Of a DNA stretch of 64,000 bases, positions 60,201 through 64,000 are shown piece by piece. Position 1 is the first letter of the stretch. The number at the start of each line of letters is the position of its first letter. The stretch comes from Asterias rubens. Taxonomy: Eukaryota; Echinodermata; Asteroidea; Forcipulatida; Asteriidae. The translations under genes were made by a program, and so were the position numbers. The notes below the pieces were generated by a model. The model saw only the letters and a program-made list of their open reading frames with translations. It was not told where the DNA came from and ran no database searches. Location: positions 1,798,001-1,862,000 of the forward strand of contig NC_047069.1 of the NCBI RefSeq assembly GCF_902459465.1. The letters run 5' to 3'.

Positions 60201-63200
60201 AAACAAGGGACCCTAGTTAAATTACTGTCATGTGAATAGCACTTTAATGTCTATAGAAACAGAAGTCAGAACGGGGACCTACACACAAATAGAGCGTTAG
60301 GGTCCCGGTATAGAATTGCCATCCTCTGAAATATTCATGATTTGTTTTAAAGACAATGGACACTATTGGTAATTGTCAAAGACCAGTATTCTCACTTGGT
60401 GTATCTTAACATATGCATAAAAAAACAAACCTGTGAAAATTTTAGCTCGATTGGTCGTCGGAGGTCCGATATAACTATGAAAGAAAAAACACCCGCGTCA
60501 CACGGAGTTGTGTGCTTTCAGATGCTTGATTTCGAGACCCCAAATTCTAAATGTGAGGTCTTGAAATTAAATTCGTGGAAAATTACTTCTTTCTCAAAAA
60601 CTACGTCACTGCAGAGGAAGCCATTTCTCAGAATTTATAATACTACCAACAGCTCTCCATTACTCGTTAACAAGTATGGTTTTATGCTGATAATTATTTT
60701 GAGCAATTACCAATAGTGTCCACTGCATTTAAAAGGTTCCCTTTTTAGAAGAACAAACATTCCCATTGACAGTGGTAATTTTGAAGTACAGAAAACAAAA
60801 AGTGCGTCCTGGTTGGGTGAAGGTCCAACATTGGAGCTGTTGCGCTGTTGCGTTTTACTTTTGTTCGATTTCCCCATGCTCCAAAGGATTCAGATTCAGG
60901 TTAAAGTATATTCAAAACAACAACACAATAAAGTTTTAAAACATACAGAAGTTAAGCACTTTACAACTAATGACTATAATGTGAAATTCCCAAAAAGGGA
61001 ACTCATTAAATTATTGTGTCAAGGATAACTCTGTATTTATAAAGTGTTTTGTAAGTCAACTTTATATTTTTGTATTATTGTCATTGCTTTTCAGCATGTT
61101 TGCAAAGTGAGGAGTTGATTTATATTTTAATAAATATATCCTCCGTGAAAAAACATAATTAAAAATAACAATTTACTTTATATTTATCAGAAGGAATATG
61201 CATTGAGTAAGGTCGAGGTAGGCATTCATTTAGTTTTGTTTACCTTGCCTGATGACTTGACGCCTTTGCTTATGCAAACGAAGACTACGATCCAAACAAG
61301 GAGGAAACACAGCAGTATCTCCCATTGAATTGTACCTACGTGATCAATTGAGCCGGAAAGCTGCAACACTCGCCGTCTACAAAACACAATTAGCACATTC
61401 AAATTTTATCCTTGAACGAAAAAGCATGGACTTTTAAAGACCTGTGGACCTTTGGTAATTGTCAAAGACCGGTCTTCTCACTTGGTATATCTCAACATAT
61501 GCATAATATAACAAACCTGTAAACATTTGAGCTCAATTGGTTGTTAAAGTTGCGAGATGGTACGGGGGAAAAAACCTTGTCACACGAAGTTGTGTGCTTT
61601 CAGATGCTTGATTTCGAGACCTCAAAATCTAATTCTGAGGTCTCGAAATCAAATTTGGCGAAAATTACTTCTTTCTCTAAAACTACTTTACTTTGCCAAA
61701 GATCAGTCTTCTCACTTGGTGTATCTCAACATATGGATAAAATAACAAATCTGTGAAAATTTAGACTCAATTGGTCATCGATATTAAAATTGAAAGACAT
61801 TAATGAAAGAAAAACACCCTTGTTGCACAAAATCGTGTAGCATTCAGATGTCTAAAAAGGCTTCAGGCCCGAAGTCTTTTAATATCTGAGTGAGAAATTA
61901 TCTCTTTCTAAAAAACTACGTTACTTCAGAGAGAGCCGTTTTTCACAAAGTTGTTTAATTCCAACAGCTCTCCGATACTGGTGAACAGTAACTAATTTGA
62001 GTAAATAAAAATAGTGGCCAGTGCCTTTAAATGATTGTTTAAATCATGATCAATAAGATATTAATCTTCCAAGATGGTGATATTTGGATTCAAATTTAAT
62101 ACATACTCAAAGTATTCTTCGCTGGAAAAGATTGTACTCTCTCGCTGTGTGTAGTTTGGGTTAAGGGGGCACGTCTTCACTTTCCCCGTCTGTTGGTTAC
62201 CCTCGAAACAAGCATCTGTGTTGAAAGTATGATTGCATCCTAACCATGGTAAGGGATTTAAGAATGATGCAAACATGTAGTAGACAGCGTACGAGATGAT
62301 GATGTTGTAGTACAGACAGAAGTAGGCGGAAATCAACACCATGCCAATGCCAAGACCTATACAAAGTTATAAGATTAAACAAAAACTGCTTAAAGGCAGT
62401 GGACACTATTGGTAATTACTCAAAATAATTATTAGCATAAAACCTTACTGGGTAATGAGTAATGGGGAGAATTGATAGTATAAAACATTGTGAGAAACGG
62501 CTCCCTCTGAAGTGGAGTAGTTTTCGATAAAAGAAGAAATGTTCCACGAATTTGATTTCGAGACCTCAGATTTAGAACTTGAGGTCTCGAAATCAAGCAT
62601 CTGAAAGCACACAACAAGGTGTGACAAGGGTGTTTTTTCTTTCATCATTATCTCGCAACTTCGACGACCGATTGAGCTCAAATTTTCACAGGTTTGTTAG
62701 TTTATGCATATGTTGAGATACACCAAGTGAGACGACTGGTCTTTGACAATTACCAATAGTGTCCAGTGTCTTTAACTTTCTGAATAGGCCTAAATTTTAG
62801 CGGAGAGCCTCTCGACAGGAACTGTGTTTCTTTTAGGCAATCCTTCGGGTTCCAGCTGTGTCTTTTTCTTCACTGTATTTTAATTGCTCTTTGTTTGCTT
62901 TTTTTTCCTTCAATGTTTTTTACCTAGTGTATTTCTCTGTTATATTTTTCAATGTTTTTAACTTAATTAATGTGCACTTTTTATTCCCGAGAAATTAAAT
63001 AAATATAAATATAAATTGAAATTGAAATTGAAATCACCATCTGACTAACAGCTGCAACCACAGCTAAGAAAAAAATTGAGTTGAGTGCCAGCCACAATAG
63101 TGTAAACATTATTGAATATTAGCTGGTTACCTGTTTTTGCTTAGCAAGATTTTCCTATGCTTAGCAGGTCGTCTCTGTGAGAGGATTTAACACTACACAT

Positions 63201-63847
63201 TCCTCTGAATACTGGTGAGATTTCAATATCAAAATGCAGAATTTTTTAATGACTTCTTTTTGAAATTATGGTGTTTGAAGTTAAAGGGATGTTACAGAAC
63301 TGGTAAGAAACAAAAATCGTGAAGATCACAGATTTACATAAAACTTACACGGTAAGTGATGATAATGAGAGAAAACATCCCTTGAAATGTTTCTGTCTGA
63401 AATGTCATATTTGATGAGAAATGATCTAATATCGCGTTTGGTGTTTATCGTTCAGTGAGCGTTTTATTAATTTTTGTTTTGGCATCGATGCAATGGAAAA
63501 TTTGAAATCGTTTTTCATTATTCTCTCGAGAACCAGATGGCCGATTCGATCTCAAACTTCTACAGGTTTGTCAGTTTATGTTTATGATGGATTACATAAA
63601 GCGCTTACGCTGCCAGCAACTGTTTTGTTAGCAAAAACCAATTCAGTAATGCTCCTTGTTATTTCACCTATTGACAATTCACATTTATTATAGGAATGAG
63701 TGATGCTCAACATACCTTTGAAGAGTGGAGACATGCGCCATATTGAAATACATCCCAGACTACTAAACTGTCCAAAAGACATCTCCAGAAACATCAGTGG
63801 ATAGCCAACTACTATCAACATGAACAGATATGGGAACAAAAACGCAC
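48284..63847 (-). CDS. SLC6 glycine-transporter-like gene B, 5'-partial
   Basis: Twelve exons (2-13) in transcript order: 63847-63716, 62356-62107, 61376-61244, 59957-59823, 58528-58425, 56674-56550, 55389-55274, 53931-53791, 51751-51652, 50520-50420, 50107-49937 and 48463-48284. Exon 1 with TM1 is outside the window. About 562 residues are encoded, without any stop or frameshift. Landmarks are [14 protein letters not shown], the EL2 Cys pair in [55 protein letters not shown] and [13 protein letters not shown]. The C-terminal tail has [12 protein letters not shown] and ends NAGFNASAF. As in gene A, TM7 reads SGGLTS, without the Na1 Asn. Intron 11 uses a GC donor (AAG then GCAAGT at 50419). 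Exon lengths equal those of gene A except exon 3 (250 against 247 nt) and exon 13 (180 against 219 nt). Function as for gene A; the substrate is inferred. Confidence 0.93.
48481..48830 (-). pseudogene. LINE 3' end abutting the last exon of gene B
   Basis: On the minus strand an open frame from 48829 to 48611 reads [20 protein letters not shown], then [20 protein letters not shown] and [11 protein letters not shown], then stop. This is the C-terminal tail of CR1/L2-like reverse transcriptases. It is followed by a 3' UTR ending gcgcattataaat and ATT repeats. The ATT tail stops about 17 bp before the exon 13 acceptor (48464). The frame is intact but 5' truncated. Confidence 0.88.
48984..49362. 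mobile_element. MITE 'ttaaagatgctatgtcaga'
   Basis: Inverted ends ttaaagatgctatgtcagac and tctgacatagcatctttaa, with TTAA outside. It lies in intron 12 of gene B. Confidence 0.9.
49745..49930. repeat. Dispersed repeat 'tgattgaatttattctgata'
   Basis: This AT-rich block (ttgattgaatttattctgat ... gtccttacaaaaaacggcaaaaac) matches 52825-53035 in order and sequence. It ends close to the donor of gene B exon 12. The ORFs that run through it are not coding. From 49363 to 49744 only an 'aaatttgcaccagaaataaag' SINE-tail fragment (about 49490) is recognised. Confidence 0.75.
50593..50827. mobile_element. MITE 'gtgcgttcgtttagcttccc', copy 1
   Basis: Left end ggtgcgttcgtttagcttcc and right end gggaagctaaacgaggtg are inverted. 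The interior is GC-rich (cccgggtcagccc; gctcacccgagtgagc). It lies in intron 10 of gene B. Confidence 0.9.
51095..51270. mobile_element. MITE 'gtgcgttcgtttagcttccc', copy 2
   Basis: Same ends as copy 1 (ggtgcgttcgtttagcttcc / gggaagctaaacgaatgcacc) with a shorter interior. The interior half gttcgtttagctcttgtcag is shared. From 51271 to 51651 nothing is recognised. Confidence 0.9.
51790..53335. repeat. 'agatattcacatagatctat' satellite-like array
   Basis: Intron 9 of gene B holds AT-rich units such as caagatattcacatagatat and atcagagatccatttaccac. A block of about 155 bp is repeated nearly exactly (51800-51957 and 51958-52112). The array is interrupted by SINE sequence at 52205-52575 and by the dispersed repeat at 52825-53110. 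Confidence 0.88.
52205..52575 (-). mobile_element. tRNA-derived SINE with duplicated tail
   Basis: On the minus strand a tRNA-like head (GGTGGTCTAGTTGGTATGAC; GTGGGTTCGAATCCCACC) is followed by actcgggaaagtactgagta. The tail aaatttgcatcggggataaa plus gaatattaat occurs twice (52215 and 52477). Related copies are at 46445-46660, 12395-12470 and 20855-20950. Confidence 0.85.
53412..53762. mobile_element. M2 element, long copy 2
   Basis: Ends caaggaacacgttgcattgt and tccaaggcaacgagttactt, with inner arms ttacgtcgcgaagaaacacg / cgtgttagttcgcgacgtaa. It ends 29 bp after exon 9 of gene B on the intron side. Confidence 0.9.
54750..55215 (+). mobile_element. SINE-like repeat (plus)
   Basis: Contains gtccttcggatgggacgtaa, aagcgccgtagccacttgta, the tail tatatactcagcgccttgag and an AT-rich end. 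It is shared with 25600-25900 (inverted) and 59590-59805. It lies in intron 8 of gene B. From 53932 to 54749 nothing else is recognised. Confidence 0.8.
55425..55970. mobile_element. M6 element copy 3 beside another inverted repeat
   Basis: Positions 55425-55475 match M6 (gagactttggaacgctaggt). Positions 55634-55690 and 55915-55965 are inverted to each other (atccttgtcatttgat / atcaaatgacaaggat). It lies in intron 7 of gene B. From 55971 to 56549 nothing is recognised. Confidence 0.65.
56724..58057. mobile_element. M1 element, copy 9, split by a LINE
   Basis: The left part, 56724-56830, starts ttaaagacactggacactat and stops after aaaatttgaactcaatta. The right part, about 57790-58057, resumes with cgtcgaagttgcgagataat and ends atagtgtccaatggctttaa. 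In uninterrupted copies these blocks are adjacent, so the LINE inserted into M1. It lies in intron 6 of gene B. Confidence 0.9.
56832..57789 (-). pseudogene. LINE reverse-transcriptase fragment nested in M1
   Basis: On the minus strand one frame (57845-57435) reads [20 protein letters not shown] and then [17 protein letters not shown] second frame (57580-57251) reads [20 protein letters not shown] and then [18 protein letters not shown]. This is the C-terminal half of a non-LTR reverse transcriptase broken by one frameshift, followed by an A-rich 3' region. The element is 5' truncated. Confidence 0.88.
58062..58396 (+). mobile_element. M1 element, copy 10, diverged subfamily
   Basis: Starts ttaaagtcttctcacttggt and ends caacagtgtccagtgcaatt. 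The middle carries gaagtctttgaatattattt instead of the usual palindrome, as in 61690-62030 and 47883-48244. It ends about 30 bp from exon 6 of gene B. Confidence 0.85.
58909..59283. mobile_element. M4 element, copy 1
   Basis: The ends taaaggaacgttacagaaaa and ttctgtaatgttcctttaa are inverted. The interior (cgtgacccggatggccgatc; tctacaggtttgtcagttta) is shared with 63281-63660. It lies in intron 5 of gene B. Confidence 0.9.
59284..59822. other. Intron 5 of gene B: homologous to gene A intron 5, with a SINE
   Basis: On the minus strand 59600-59340 reads like 34921-35190 of gene A (tatcatgcaggc; ctggtttctttacacagaca; tgatgacgtcat; agccgccatct; gtcttttgacc). Positions 59590-59805 are a partial SINE of the 54750-55215 family, absent from gene A. 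So the introns are homologous but more diverged than exon 5 itself. Confidence 0.8.
60049..60242. mobile_element. M3 element
   Basis: The arms gcaagggtcccttgctaaat and aaacaagggaccctagttaa are inverted. Outer motifs are tttcacacaagag and tgtcatgtgaatagc. It lies in intron 4 of gene B. Confidence 0.85.
60347..60732 (+). mobile_element. M1 element, copy 11
   Basis: Full copy from ttaaagacaatggacactat to atagtgtccactgcatttaa, in intron 4 of gene B. From 60733 to 61243 nothing is recognised. Confidence 0.92.
61434..62030 (+). mobile_element. M1 elements, composite of two copies
   Basis: The first copy starts ttaaagacctgtggaccttt and runs to about 61685 (ctctaaaactac). A second, diverged-subfamily copy follows from ttgccaaagatcagtcttct and ends agtggccagtgcctttaa. 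It lies in intron 3 of gene B. Confidence 0.85.
62390..62775 (-). mobile_element. M1 element, copy 12
   Basis: Full copy in intron 2 of gene B, ending 34 bp before exon 3 in transcript direction. It has the same orientation relative to transcription as copy 4 in gene A. From 62776 to 63280 there is an AT-rich stretch and a 'gctaagc' repeat fragment at about 63050-63190. Confidence 0.93.
63281..63660. mobile_element. M4 element, copy 2
   Basis: Starts ttaaagggatgttacagaac and ends ccaattcagtaatgctcctt. The interior matches 58909-59283 throughout. It ends about 55 bp before exon 2 of gene B on its donor side (intron 2). After exon 2, 63848-64000 is intron 1 with nothing recognised. Confidence 0.9.
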
Positions 63848-64000
63848 CTATGAAAAAAAGCAAACAAGGATATTTTATTATTCACAGGAAAGGAATAGCT
63901 GCTCTTCTGAAAATAAACAAATTACTGCTCCTGCAAATAACCAATAATATAGATGTTCTTGAAAGTCAAAGTAGCTCTTTTGGAAATATGTAATAGCTAC

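Noticed and set aside
61946-62107. Extension of gene B exon 3 as '...[15 protein letters not shown]'
   Set aside because: The open frame runs past a GTATGT donor at 62106. Splicing at the donor joins exon 4 in frame (YFE-RRVLQ), as in gene A.

Overview
This window is nuclear genomic DNA of an animal: every gene is split by introns, and the introns and spacers are AT-rich and packed with short inverted-repeat elements and tRNA-derived SINEs. The gene content (TRAPPC2, speriolin, TIMM8, METTL27, SLC6 glycine-type transporters) and the repeat style suggest an invertebrate deuterostome, most likely an echinoderm. That placement is inference.

Layout: (1) 195-1476, minus strand, an unrecognised two-exon gene whose 3' end probably lies left of the window. 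(2) 4520-6950, plus, a complete TRAPPC2 (sedlin) gene in five coding exons; intron 3 is a minor-spliceosome AT-AC intron. (3) 8921-12170, plus, a three-exon speriolin-like (SPATC1 family) gene. (4) 14388-15500, minus, a two-exon TIMM8 gene. (5) 22564-26192, plus, a five-exon METTL27-like methyltransferase. (6) 28592-45775, plus, a complete 13-exon SLC6 glycine-transporter-like gene (gene A). (7) 63847-48284, minus, a second SLC6 gene (gene B) with the same exon structure; its first exon lies beyond the right edge.

Genes A and B are tail-to-tail inverted duplicates. Exon lengths and phases agree, except that exon 3 of B is one codon longer and exon 13 is 39 nt shorter. Exon 5 is 134/135 identical while other exons are clearly diverged, which suggests gene conversion. 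Both copies carry Gly where SLC6 transporters normally have the TM7 Asn of the Na1 site. Gene A also contains decayed copies of its own exon 3 donor end and exon 5 acceptor end.

Most of the remaining sequence is repeats. The main family (called M1 here) is a roughly 390-bp inverted-repeat element flanked by TTAA, with about 13 full or partial copies; one copy is split by a LINE, one makes up nearly all of gene A intron 12, and one begins 40 bp past the stop codon of gene B. Other families (M2-M6), three LINE reverse-transcriptase fragments, several SINEs, minisatellites and palindromes are listed individually. The five non-transporter genes are housekeeping or germline/ciliary-type genes with no evident functional link to each other. 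I found no CRISPR, prokaryotic operon, viral gene or toxin gene.
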